From contig CANNCD010000001.1 in the NCBI GenBank assembly GCA_947503035.1, forward strand, positions 682,001 through 746,000: 64,000 bases of DNA, given 5' to 3'. The notes beneath the pieces were generated by a model. That model searched no databases, was not told the DNA's origin, and saw only the letters and a program-made list of their open reading frames with translations. Source of the stretch: an uncultured Halocynthiibacter sp. Lineage in GTDB: Bacteria > Pseudomonadota > Alphaproteobacteria > Rhodobacterales > Rhodobacteraceae. This document shows positions 35,810 through 44,347 of this stretch, piece by piece (within the stretch, counting starts at the first letter, position 1; the number at the start of each line of letters is the position of its first letter). The position numbers were made by a program, and so were the translations under genes.

Positions 35810-36297
35810 ACTTCGATCGTGTCCTGCTCTGCTCGACTAATAGTTCTCCTGGCCATGTTGATTGTGTGGAAGAGTTTACCTGCTCCATAGAAGACGACGC
35901 TAATAGAATTAGGTTCATAGTCCTGATTACTGGTCAGGCCGATCAACTTTCGAATATATTGTATTGCTGCCAAAGTGTATCCAAGTAGTCGCGCAGCTAC
36001 GTCCCAATGCACCTACAACTTGGCCTTAAGATAATCGTGAATAGGTCCACCGTGCGCCAAGACAAAGCTCATGCCAACATCCCGCAGCGGTAGGCTTTGA
36101 TAAGATACTGATACACAGACGATTTCAAATACGCCGTTGAGAAGAGTGACAGCTCTCTCAGCGGTTTGTTTTTGTTGTCAAATCCATTTTCTATTTGAAA
36201 AAGGTTCACCGACGCGCCGAAACTCTCAGTGAGTTCAGCGCCGAAATAGTATCGGTTCGTCACGTCAACAGTTTGATTTATATTACTTATGCCCTGT
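35810..36297. other. AT-rich island end without recognisable gene
   Basis: No frame here resembles a known protein or has a convincing ribosome binding site. The sequence is more AT-rich than its surroundings and stops at the attachment-like repeat. It is probably decayed DNA. Confidence 0.5.
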
Positions 36298-36312
36298 CTA
36301 CAGGGCCTACCA
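36298..36312 (+). repeat. copy of tRNA 3' end (attR side)
   Basis: CTACAGGGCCTACCA matches the tRNA end CTACCGGGCCTACCA (27021-27035) at 14 of 15 positions and has the same orientation. The sequence becomes GC-rich and host-like shortly beyond. The upstream T-arm is not repeated, so the identity block is short. Confidence 0.55.
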
Positions 36313-36430
36313 TTTCCGCAGATCTCGATATATTGTACGTCGTTTCGCGGCCTTCGTACGTGTGGGTGCGGTCGTTGGTGCGGGTGTTTTTGGATGCCCC
36401 CCGTTGCGCCACTTTCGATGTGGTTGCCCG

Positions 36431-36886
36431 TTATCCGTCTTGGCAGGTCGGCGTGCTTGGGCAATTGAGGTCATTGAAACGCGCAATCAAACGAAGCGTG
36501 TCTTCGGTTTCCCCGATGGGTCCATCCGCCGAACAGAGATAATCGCGATGGACGTCAAGTTGGGACAGGAACGTGTCTTCCCATCCGTCGCTCACCTCTA
36601 ACATTTGCTCGGCGGAATACAGAAGATGGTCGACAAAGGCCGCATAGGACCCGCCGTGATCGGACTGGATCAACTGGCAGGCATCATCGGGCTGGGCAAA
36701 GGCCGGCAGGGTCGCCGCAAGGGCAAGATGGGCCCGATAGGTTTCGCGCGCGGACTGGGCCTTTTGCAACCGATCGGTCTCATCCAACTGAAACTTCACC
36801 CCAATGAGCGCAGCACCGGCAACCAAGGCCGTGACCACGGCGGCCCCCGCTTCGATGGATTGTGCATGACGGGACAGCCAACTCAT
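36431..36886 (-). CDS. hypothetical protein with one membrane helix, 151 aa
   Basis: Not recognised. A membrane helix at about residues 13-30 (GAAVVTALVAGAALIGV) follows a short basic start, then a charged coiled-coil-like stretch 'DETDRLQKAQSARETYRAH' and a helical domain with three cysteines. The topology (single N-terminal anchor, soluble domain) suggests a small inner-membrane protein. First gene outside the island. The DUF4344 gene lies about 100 bases upstream on the same strand. Confidence 0.55.
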   Translation of the reverse strand: MSWLSRHAQSIEAGAAVVTALVAGAALIGVKFQLDETDRLQKAQSARETYRAHLALAATLPAFAQPDDACQLIQSDHGGSYAAFVDHLLYSAEQMLEVSDGWEDTFLSQLDVHRDYLCSADGPIGETEDTLRLIARFNDLNCPSTPTCQDG

Positions 36887-36983
36887 ATCATTGCCCCCAC
36901 AGACGGGGTGCCAAAAATCATTCTGCCCATGGCCCCGTTGTTGATGTGTCCATCACGCATCATCTCTTTCCTCGCCCAATGAC

Positions 36984-37724
36984 CTAGTTCTCGGTCGTTT
37001 TGTCATAGATATCCTCGAGATGTGCAATGAATTCGGTGCAGAAGGTGATCGAAATATCGGATGGATCATAAAACGCATTTGCCTCGCCGCAGGCGTCGAC
37101 CTTGACCGTTACCGCCTCTGGCAGCTTTACGATGGTGTTCATATTGGCCACTTCGGCCGCCAGAATGCGATTTACCCTGTCGGCATCATCAGCAGGGACG
37201 AAGACCATCGGGACACCTTCGACATGTTCATCCATCTCATCAAAAATCAGCCCCCAAGCCTCTTCGGCCTGAGCGTATTCGACGCTGCACCACTGGGCCC
37301 GATCCTCAGGAAGTCCAAGGTCCAGCGCGAGATTTTGTCGTTCCTCTGGGTTTGCACCGAAAAAGATACAAACGTGATTGTAATAGCGTTGTTCATCGGG
37401 GCCATGAATGTCCCAATAGTGGACCTCGTGCGTGCCGTCGGGATCATTGATATAGCCAAAGGCCGCATCATAGGCGATGGAAACGGCGGTCTCTTCGTCG
37501 AACAGCCAATTGATCAACAGAACCGAAAGAACATCGGCTGCGTCTTCTTCTTGGCCAAAGATCGGCACCTCCATAAGGTCGATGATCGCATGGCCAAGCT
37601 CGTGGTAATAGATCGACAGAATGTTCGCTTCGACAAAGGCCTCTCTTGGAGAAACATCTTGGGCGTGAACCGGCCCCAGACAAGCCAGCGAAACAGCGGT
37701 CGCAAAAACATAAAGGCGCGGCAT
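36984..37724 (-). CDS. secreted DUF4344-type putative metallopeptidase
   Basis: A 246-residue protein with a signal peptide (MPRLYVFATAVSLACLGPVHA) and the zinc motif HELGHAIID in 'YYHELGHAIIDLMEVPIFGQEEDAAD', the arrangement of DUF4344 gluzincin-like proteins. The downstream glutamate and aspartates could complete the metal site. It should act in the periplasm; substrate unknown. The start at 37724 gives the signal peptide; a longer frame to 37814 prepends 30 residues and is not supported. The following 36431 gene may be cotranscribed. Confidence 0.75.
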   Translation of the reverse strand: MPRLYVFATAVSLACLGPVHAQDVSPREAFVEANILSIYYHELGHAIIDLMEVPIFGQEEDAADVLSVLLINWLFDEETAVSIAYDAAFGYINDPDGTHEVHYWDIHGPDEQRYYNHVCIFFGANPEERQNLALDLGLPEDRAQWCSVEYAQAEEAWGLIFDEMDEHVEGVPMVFVPADDADRVNRILAAEVANMNTIVKLPEAVTVKVDACGEANAFYDPSDISITFCTEFIAHLEDIYDKTTEN

Positions 37725-37874
37725 GGGGTCATATCCATTGAGACAAAACGAAGTCATGCCCGATATGATCCCCGAGAAACGATAAGGGGTCAACATGATG
37801 TTCCGCCGCTTCACGGCGCGGTTTCCGAATGGGGGCTCACGGCTTTGGGCGGACTGGATGTATCTGTGATGCCC

Positions 37875-38792
37875 CTAGGCGTGCTCCTGTCCCAAAATCT
37901 TAAGCGCTTCGCTTCGCAATATCTCGGCCAAGACTTCGCTGCCGGGGCGCGCTTGGGGCAATTGCGGCTGAACAAGAGCAACATCACGGCGCGCGATATC
38001 ATCATTCAACGCGATCAGATGAACGTCGGTCCCACGGCGCGCCTCGGTCGCGGCGTATACGCTTGGAAGCAATGCAATCCCCGCCCCCGTCGCCGCCATA
38101 AGCCGGATGGCATCAAGACTGGTGCCTTCGTATTCGTCCGAGACGCGCCCACCGCCACTTGCGGCCAAGCCTGCAACGATATGTGACAACCGATGCCCCG
38201 ACCCCAAGGTCAGAAGGGTCTGGTCTTTGAAATCCGCAAGCGTGACCTGCGTCTTGGTGCGCGCAAACGGGTGATCGGTCGCAACCGCAGCCCAAAGTTT
38301 TTCGGTGAACAGATGGACCTTATGTGTTCCGGGATGATCTTCGGGGGTTGAAATGATCATGTCCAACCGCCCGCTGTGCAACCCATCCGCAAGATCACGG
38401 GTGCTTTCTTCGCGCACAATCAGGCGGAAACTTGGATGTTCGCGATGCAGCCGTTTCACCACACCCGGCAAAAGATAAGGACCAATCGAGGGAAGAACCC
38501 CCAACCGAAGGCGCCCTTGGAACACCCCGCCGCCGCGTGCCGTTGCCCGCAGGTCTTGGACCTCGTGCAGGATTTGACGCGCGCGCCTGACCACGTCTTC
38601 GCCAACGGGCGTAATCTTTGCCCCTGACCGCCCGCGCTGAAACAGGCTTGTTCCAAGATCATTCTCGACCTCTGCCAATTGCGCCGACAGGCTTGGCTGG
38701 CTCACGTTTAACTTGGAAGCAGCAAGCCCGACCTGCCCCGTTTCGGCGACGGCGACAATATATTCGAGCTGACGGAGGGTTGGTCTTACCAT
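37875..38792 (-). CDS. OxyR-family LysR regulator without redox cysteines
   Basis: A 305-residue LysR protein whose whole length follows OxyR: winged HTH 'FVAVAETGQVGLAASKLNVSQPSLS'-like (residues 8-45; here YIVAVAETG), and an effector domain with 'TLGSGHRLSHIVAGLA' (195-210). In OxyR that segment is GHCLRD...C with peroxidatic Cys199 and resolving Cys208; here the aligned residues are Arg201 and Ala210, and there is no cysteine anywhere in the protein. It therefore cannot sense peroxide by disulfide formation. It is divergent from nhaA-sbtA, and a perfect OxyR-type site covers its start codon. It may respond to a metabolite linked to bicarbonate or pH (inference). Confidence 0.85.
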   Translation of the reverse strand: MVRPTLRQLEYIVAVAETGQVGLAASKLNVSQPSLSAQLAEVENDLGTSLFQRGRSGAKITPVGEDVVRRARQILHEVQDLRATARGGGVFQGRLRLGVLPSIGPYLLPGVVKRLHREHPSFRLIVREESTRDLADGLHSGRLDMIISTPEDHPGTHKVHLFTEKLWAAVATDHPFARTKTQVTLADFKDQTLLTLGSGHRLSHIVAGLAASGGGRVSDEYEGTSLDAIRLMAATGAGIALLPSVYAATEARRGTDVHLIALNDDIARRDVALVQPQLPQARPGSEVLAEILRSEALKILGQEHA

Positions 38793-38805
38793 AGTTTGTA
38801 CCTAT
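38791..38805. promoter_or_regulatory. OxyR-type binding site ATAG-N7-CTAT
   Basis: ATAGTTTGTACCTAT matches the OxyR consensus ATAGnTnnnAnCTAT at every fixed position. It overlaps the start codon of the OxyR-like gene and lies about 80 bases upstream of the nhaA start, so it could serve both autoregulation and control of nhaA-sbtA. Confidence 0.7.
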
Positions 38806-38886
38806 GCAAAATAAAGTTTATATATATTTGATCATATGACCCATTGCGTCAATAACAAGCGAAAATTCATCACCTTCGGAGAGCCC

Positions 38887-40077
38887 ATGCAAAAGACACT
38901 GTCGCGACTTCAAGCGTTTATCAAACTAGAAGCCAGTGCTGGCTTGATCCTTATGGGGGTCGCGCTTTTGGCGATGTTCGCCGCCAATAGCGCCTTTGCG
39001 CCCATATATGACGGCTTCCTCGGGACCAATGTGCGCGTGGGCATCGGGAGCTTTGAAATCTCCAAGGCCGCATTGTTGTGGATCAACGACGGCTTGATGG
39101 CGATCTTCTTTTTCCTTGTGGGTCTGGAAATCAAACGCGAAATCCTGACAGGTGAATTGTCCAGCTTTGATAAGGCCATCTTGCCGATCCTTGCGGCGAT
39201 TGGGGGGATGGTTGTGCCTGGTCTCGTCTTTGTTGCGATCAATTCGGGCGTGCCAGAAAATCTGAACGGGTGGGCCATCCCAACCGCGACCGATATTGCC
39301 TTTGCCCTTGGTATTCTTGCGTTGTTGGGAACACGGGCGCCGGTCGCGCTTAAGGTATTTTTGTTGGCTGTGGCCATTATTGATGACCTTGGGGCGGTTA
39401 TTATCATCGCCGTGTTCTATACCTCCGAACTGTCGACCAACGCGCTCACGCTGTCGATGCTTGGATTTGCGATTGCGGTTGGTTTGAACCGAATGGGGGT
39501 TCAGCGCGGCCTGCCCTATGTCATCGTTGGTGTGTTCATGTGGGTGTTTGTTCTGAAATCTGGTGTGCATGCGACGCTGGCGGGTGTTCTTATTGCCCTG
39601 ACCATTCCGCTCAAGAAAAAGGACGGCGACAAGGCGCTTCTTCATCACATGGAACATACGCTGCATCCTTGGGTTGCCTATATGATCCTGCCGATTTTTG
39701 CCTTCGCCAACGCTGGGGTCAGCCTCACTGGGGTCTCGTTTTCTGATCTGGCACAACCCCTGCCCCTTGGGATTGCGGCGGGTCTGGTTCTGGGGAAACA
39801 AATCGGGGTCTTTTCGGCCACTTGGATTGCCGTCAAAACCGGACTTGCGCGCCTGCCCGAGGGCGTCGACTGGCGCCATATTTACGGGGTCGCCTGTCTG
39901 ACCGGCGTTGGCTTTACCATGAGCCTGTTCATCGGCTCGCTGGCCTTTGGCGCCGATGAGACCATGAACGCCGTCCGTCTTGGGGTGATCTCGGGTTCGG
40001 TCGTATCAGGTGTCCTTGGCTATGTGGTGTTGCGCGCAGTTGGCGCAGCACCCAACACATCCTCCCCTCAGCAGTAA
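38887..40077 (+). CDS. nhaA: NhaA Na+/H+ antiporter
   Basis: NhaA exports sodium in exchange for two protons. The 396-residue product has about twelve membrane segments and the family landmarks 'FFFLVGLEIKRE', 'PTATDIAFALG' and 'VAIIDDLGAVIIIA' (the paired aspartates that bind the ion). Start at 38887 (MQKTLSRLQAF) follows GGAG; an earlier in-frame ATG at 38836 is not typical. It precedes sbtA by 12 bases, so one operon. It would remove the sodium that SbtA brings in. Confidence 0.95.
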   Translation: MQKTLSRLQAFIKLEASAGLILMGVALLAMFAANSAFAPIYDGFLGTNVRVGIGSFEISKAALLWINDGLMAIFFFLVGLEIKREILTGELSSFDKAILPILAAIGGMVVPGLVFVAINSGVPENLNGWAIPTATDIAFALGILALLGTRAPVALKVFLLAVAIIDDLGAVIIIAVFYTSELSTNALTLSMLGFAIAVGLNRMGVQRGLPYVIVGVFMWVFVLKSGVHATLAGVLIALTIPLKKKDGDKALLHHMEHTLHPWVAYMILPIFAFANAGVSLTGVSFSDLAQPLPLGIAAGLVLGKQIGVFSATWIAVKTGLARLPEGVDWRHIYGVACLTGVGFTMSLFIGSLAFGADETMNAVRLGVISGSVVSGVLGYVVLRAVGAAPNTSSPQQ

Positions 40078-40089
40078 CGGATCACTCAC

Positions 40090-41058
40090 ATGGAATTCTC
40101 ATTTGCCTCGCTTGCGGGTGGCTTGCTCGTGCCGACTATCTTGTTTTTTGTGCTGGGTTTGATTGCCGCCTTTGCCCGCAGTGACCTTTCGATCCCCGAT
40201 GGCGCGGCCAAGATCATGTCGATCTATTTGCTTCTTGCCATCGGGTTCAAGGGCGGCGCCGCCATGGCCAAAAGCGGCATCGACGCACAGATTTTTGCAG
40301 CACTTGCTGCCGGTGCGGCCTTGTCATTCCTGCTCCCCTTTGTTGCCTATTGGGTTTTGCGTATCCTGACCAACCTCGACACGCTCAATGCGGCGGCGGT
40401 TGCGGGGCACTATGGATCGATCTCGATCGTCACCTTTGTCACCGCCATCAGCCTTCTCGAAGCGCGCGGCGTTGAATTCGAAGGATACCTTGTCGCGGTC
40501 GCGGCCGTCATGGAAGTGCCGGCGATCATGTCCGCGCTTTGGATTGCGGCGCGCAGCGGTGCGGGCACCCCCATCAACAGCGCGCTCATGCGGCATATCT
40601 TGGGCAACGGGTCGATTGTTCTGCTGGTTGGCTCCTTTGCCATTGGTGCGATTACAGGCGAAGCTGGCCTACGGGACCTTCATCCCTTTATCGTTGTGCC
40701 CTTTACCGGCGTTTTGGCGATTTTCTTGCTGGATATGGGGCTGTCCGCCGGTCGGAGCTTGATGAAGAACCGCAAAGATATCTCGCCTGGTTTGATCGCT
40801 TTTGGCTGTCTTATGCCAATAATCGGAAGCCTCTTTGGCCTCGCCTTCGCGACCCTCATTGGCCTTTCGAGCGGCGGCGCGTTCCTTATGATGGTCCTAA
40901 GCGCCTCTGCCTCCTATATCGCCGTGCCCGCCGCCATGCGTCTTGCGCTGCCTGATGCCAAGCCGGGGATCTACCTATCACTGGCACTTGGGGTGACGTT
41001 TCCGTTCAACCTGACGCTTGGGATGCCGCTCTATGCCCTTCTGGCCGAGATGTTCTAG
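40090..41058 (+). CDS. sbtA: SbtA-type sodium-dependent bicarbonate transporter
   Basis: A 322-residue membrane protein of the DUF897/SbtA family, with about ten membrane helices. Visible landmarks are 'YLLLAIGFKGGAAMA', 'VAGHYGSISIVTFVTA' and the second pseudo-repeat ending 'SASASYIAVPAAMRLALPDA'. SbtA imports bicarbonate with sodium in cyanobacteria. There is no adjacent SbtB-like PII protein and no carboxysome or RuBisCO gene in the window, so bicarbonate is more likely used for anaplerotic carboxylation or pH balance (inference). Confidence 0.88.
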   Translation: MEFSFASLAGGLLVPTILFFVLGLIAAFARSDLSIPDGAAKIMSIYLLLAIGFKGGAAMAKSGIDAQIFAALAAGAALSFLLPFVAYWVLRILTNLDTLNAAAVAGHYGSISIVTFVTAISLLEARGVEFEGYLVAVAAVMEVPAIMSALWIAARSGAGTPINSALMRHILGNGSIVLLVGSFAIGAITGEAGLRDLHPFIVVPFTGVLAIFLLDMGLSAGRSLMKNRKDISPGLIAFGCLMPIIGSLFGLAFATLIGLSSGGAFLMMVLSASASYIAVPAAMRLALPDAKPGIYLSLALGVTFPFNLTLGMPLYALLAEMF

Positions 41059-41284
41059 TGCAGCGTCGCGCACATTGACAGACACCCCCTCGATGATGCG
41101 CGACGGCCCTCGCTGGCTTGCCACGGGTCGCGTGGTTGGACTGGCCATGGGCGGAGGCAGCGCCTAAAAATAGGGCGATTGCCCGATTTTCCACGTAAAT
41201 GGGGGTTAAAACACCCCTGCCGCCTTGCCTGTCGTGCCCCGTCTTGGTGCGATGGCATTAACCAATTGAATAGGCACGACCCAT

Positions 41285-43027
41285 ATGAGCGACCAATCCC
41301 TCAGCCAGCGGATCAACCAGTTGATCCACCAAATTTACCCCGATCTTGATGCAGATATCCTTTCCAGCCTTGTCATCGACGCCTTTTGGCCCGAGGGAAC
41401 GGCGCGGCGCAAACGCGGACGTCCCGTCGGCAATTCGCTTTGGTCGGAAAAGGACGCGCTTCTGATCACCTATGGGAATTCGATCATCGATGGCGCGCAT
41501 AAGCCGCTCGATCTGTTACACGATTTTCTACTGAACTATCTCGATGGGACGCTCAATTCCGTCCATATCCTGCCGTTCTTTCCGTATACATCCGACGACG
41601 GGTTCGCGGTGTCGGATTTTCGCGCCGTCAATCCACAGCTGGGCGATTGGCCCGATATCCAACGTATCGCGGGGGATTTCAAATTGATGTCCGATCTGGT
41701 GCTGAACCACGTGTCGTCGCAGGGCGCATGGTTCAACGCATATCGTCAGGGCCAAGAGCCGTTCGACAAGTTCTTCTTTGAGGCGTCCCCAGACGATGAT
41801 CTGTCTCAGGTCGTCCGCCCCCGCACGACGCCCCTGTTGCAAGAGGTCGAAACCGCAAACGGCACCAAACACGTCTGGTGCACCTTTAGCCACGACCAGA
41901 TCGACGTGGATTTCCGCAACCCCGAAGTGTTGCTGGAATTCCTGCGGATCATCCGGTTGCACGTAAATAATGGCGTCGAAATCATCCGCCTCGATGCGGT
42001 GGCGTTCCTGTGGAAGGACGCCGCGACCCCGTCGATCCACCTGCCCCAGACCCACGCCGTCATTCAATTGATGCGGGTGCTTTGTGATTATGCGTCGGAA
42101 AAGATCATCCTGCTGACCGAAACCAATGTGCCGAAAACGGAAAACCTGTCCTATTTCGGTCGCGGGGACGAGGCGCACGCGATCTATAATTTCCCGCTGC
42201 CGCCGTTGATTTTGCACGCGATGATGTCGGGGTCTGCGGAATATCTGCGCCGCTGGCAACGGGCCATGCCGCCCGCGCCGCTGGGCTGCGCGTACCTTAA
42301 CTTTAGCGCCAGCCACGACGGCATCGGCATGCGCCCCGCCGAGGGCCTGTTGCCCGAGGATGAAAAGGAGCGCGTCATCGACACGGTGCGTGATCTTGGT
42401 GGGCTTGTGTCCATGCGCACCCTGCCCGACGGCGGCCAGTCGCCCTATGAACTCAACATCACCTATTACGAGGCTATGGGCGGCACGTTTAACGGTCTCG
42501 ACGATTACCATTTTGACCGGTTCATCGCGTCGCAAACCGTGGTCATGTCGCTCGAGGGGATCCCCGCGTTTTACATCCATTCCATGCTGGCCACGCCGAA
42601 TGACCACGAACAGGTCGAACATCGCGGCATGAACCGCGGGATCAACCGGCACCGCTGGGATTATCCGACGCTGCGCGGGTTGCTGGCCGATGACACCACC
42701 CCACAGGCCCGCGTCATGGCGGAATTGTCGCGCCGGTTGCAAATCCGCAAGGCCCAACCTGCGTTTCACCCCAACGCCACCCAGTTCACCGTGAACATCG
42801 ACCACGACGCCGTGTTTGCGATCTGGCGTCAAAGCCTTGACCGCCGTCAGTCGATCTTTGCCCTCCATAACGTGTCAGATCAAACGATCGAGATCCCCGC
42901 ATCGGCGCTTAATATGATCGAGGACGAGGATTGGTCCGACCTGTTGACCGGTGATGGGATTGAGGTCAACGACGGCATGATCACCCTCGCCCCATACCAA
43001 TGTCGCTGGATCACCAATGTGACCTAG
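41285..43027 (+). CDS. GH13_18 phosphorylase, probable glucosylglycerate phosphorylase
   Basis: A 580-residue GH13 enzyme of the sucrose-phosphorylase subfamily. The nucleophile aspartate lies in IIRLDAVAFLWKD, the acid/base glutamate in ILLTETNVP and the third carboxylate follows 'SASHDGIG'. Sucrose phosphorylases are usually shorter (about 490-510 residues); the longer form and the neighbourhood of a glucosyl-phosphoglycerate synthase-type gene favour glucosylglycerate phosphorylase, which splits glucosylglycerate with phosphate into glucose 1-phosphate and glycerate. A strong two-way terminator separates it from the convergent synthesis genes. Sucrose phosphorylase remains an alternative. 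Confidence 0.8.
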   Translation: MSDQSLSQRINQLIHQIYPDLDADILSSLVIDAFWPEGTARRKRGRPVGNSLWSEKDALLITYGNSIIDGAHKPLDLLHDFLLNYLDGTLNSVHILPFFPYTSDDGFAVSDFRAVNPQLGDWPDIQRIAGDFKLMSDLVLNHVSSQGAWFNAYRQGQEPFDKFFFEASPDDDLSQVVRPRTTPLLQEVETANGTKHVWCTFSHDQIDVDFRNPEVLLEFLRIIRLHVNNGVEIIRLDAVAFLWKDAATPSIHLPQTHAVIQLMRVLCDYASEKIILLTETNVPKTENLSYFGRGDEAHAIYNFPLPPLILHAMMSGSAEYLRRWQRAMPPAPLGCAYLNFSASHDGIGMRPAEGLLPEDEKERVIDTVRDLGGLVSMRTLPDGGQSPYELNITYYEAMGGTFNGLDDYHFDRFIASQTVVMSLEGIPAFYIHSMLATPNDHEQVEHRGMNRGINRHRWDYPTLRGLLADDTTPQARVMAELSRRLQIRKAQPAFHPNATQFTVNIDHDAVFAIWRQSLDRRQSIFALHNVSDQTIEIPASALNMIEDEDWSDLLTGDGIEVNDGMITLAPYQCRWITNVT

Positions 43028-43055
43028 GGCGCCTTCACGCCGCCCGCCTCGGTGT

Positions 43056-43112
43056 GAACTAAAAATAAAGGCTTGGACAGGGGCGCCCCCATCCGAGCCT
43101 TTATTTTTAGTT
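43056..43112. terminator. bidirectional terminator between the phosphorylase and gpgS
   Basis: GAACTAAAAATAAAGGCT (43056-43073) is a perfect 18-base inverted repeat of 43095-43112, with a GC-rich interior. A/T runs on both sides of the stem let it end both convergent transcripts. Confidence 0.92.
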
Positions 43113-43125
43113 CGCCCAACTGGGA

Positions 43126-44346
43126 TCAGGCGTAATCCACCTCATCCGCACGCGCGGCGGCGTTCAGGTCGGCCAAGAACCCAGGGTCGGCGGAATGGAC
43201 GCGGTTCCATGTGGGAATGAACGGCGTTTCATGTGGGTTATCAAGGAAGAACTGCCCTGCTCGCATGATGTTTTCCGCAAACAATTCAATGGCTTGCTCT
43301 TCCTTGTGACGATCAATCGTCAACCCGTTCATCTTGGCGTCGTTGTAGTATGCCTCAAGCAGATCAAGCGCGCTTCTGTAATAGGTCGCCTTTAGGGTGC
43401 GGAACACGTTGGGCGTAAAAATCGTCCCATCGGCGGCAAGTTTGCGAAAGATCGCCTTGCAAATATCGGTGGACATGCGGTTCAAACCGGCGTCCGCGTC
43501 TTCGTCGCTCAGGTCCTGATGTTTGTGGTCGTATTCATCGGCGATCTCGACCTGACAGACGGCCTTGGGGGCCAGATTACGCCATGCCTCGGACAACACG
43601 CCGATCTCAAGACCCCAGTCGGACGGGATACGCAGATCGGGCAAGATGCCGCTGCGCATCGCGAATTCACCGGACAATGGATAGCGGAAACTGCGCAGAT
43701 AATCGAGATAGTCACGATCCCCAATCACCCGTTTCAGGGCGATCAAAAGCGGGCTGACCAAAAGCCGTGTGACACGACCATTGAGCTTGCCATCACCGAC
43801 CCGCGCATAGAAGCCCTTGGCGACCTGATACGGGAAATTCGGGTTGGCCACAGGATAGATCAGCCGCGCCAACATGTCGTTGGTATAGGTCACGATATCG
43901 CAGTCATGGATCGCCATCACCGCGCTGTTTTCACAGGACATGAGGTACCCCATGGCGGACCACACATTTTTGCCCTTACCCTGTTCCGCAGGCGCCAATC
44001 CCATCGCATCAAGTCGCGCACCCAGCGCCTTCATGCGCGGACTGTCGTTCCAGATCACGATGTGGTTTTGATTGAGCCCCTTAAAGAATTCCTTGGCGTG
44101 TTTGAACTGTGTTTCGTCCGCGCGATCAAGACCAATAATGATTTGATTCAAATAGGTTACCTTGGACAGTTCATCCAAAATCTTTGGCATCGCATCGGTT
44201 TCAAGTTCGGAGTACAGACACGGCAGGATCAAGGCCATCTTGCGGGTTTGCGCGAATGTTTCCAATTCATATGTCATATCCGCAAGGCTGCGCGTGCGCA
44301 GATTATGCAGGGTTGCGATGTTACCATTCTGATGAAAATCAGCCAT
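43126..44346 (-). CDS. gpgS: glucosyl-3-phosphoglycerate synthase-like glycosyltransferase
   Basis: A 406-residue nucleotide-sugar transferase with a GT-A fold: 'ALILPCLYSELE' at the start, and the metal motif in AIHDCDIVTY. The GpgS family makes glucosyl-3-phosphoglycerate from an NDP-glucose and 3-phosphoglycerate, which a phosphatase then converts to the osmolyte glucosylglycerate. The neighbouring HAD phosphatase of the mannosyl/glucosyl-3-phosphoglycerate type and the GH13 phosphorylase support this. Mannosyl transfer cannot be excluded from sequence. It follows the phosphatase gene with a one-base gap. Confidence 0.82.
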   Translation of the reverse strand: MADFHQNGNIATLHNLRTRSLADMTYELETFAQTRKMALILPCLYSELETDAMPKILDELSKVTYLNQIIIGLDRADETQFKHAKEFFKGLNQNHIVIWNDSPRMKALGARLDAMGLAPAEQGKGKNVWSAMGYLMSCENSAVMAIHDCDIVTYTNDMLARLIYPVANPNFPYQVAKGFYARVGDGKLNGRVTRLLVSPLLIALKRVIGDRDYLDYLRSFRYPLSGEFAMRSGILPDLRIPSDWGLEIGVLSEAWRNLAPKAVCQVEIADEYDHKHQDLSDEDADAGLNRMSTDICKAIFRKLAADGTIFTPNVFRTLKATYYRSALDLLEAYYNDAKMNGLTIDRHKEEQAIELFAENIMRAGQFFLDNPHETPFIPTWNRVHSADPGFLADLNAAARADEVDYA

Positions 44347-44347
44347 G

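Larger units (their letters stand above)
27036..36312. mobile_element. degraded tRNA-associated genomic island
   Basis: About 9.3 kb bounded on one side by a tRNA gene and on the other by a 14/15-base copy of the tRNA 3' end. Directly beside the tRNA is the relic of a tyrosine recombinase. The interior has several disrupted genes, lower and uneven GC content, poorly host-like codon use in 27-31.8 kb, and accessory genes. The pca segment (31.8-35.3 kb) looks more host-like and may have been carried along or inserted separately. With the integrase broken, the element is probably immobile. Confidence 0.6.

Noticed and set aside
36195-36542. 115-codon plus-strand frame across the attR-like repeat
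   Set aside because: It spans the proposed island junction and overlaps the 36431 gene on the other strand; protein has no coherent composition.
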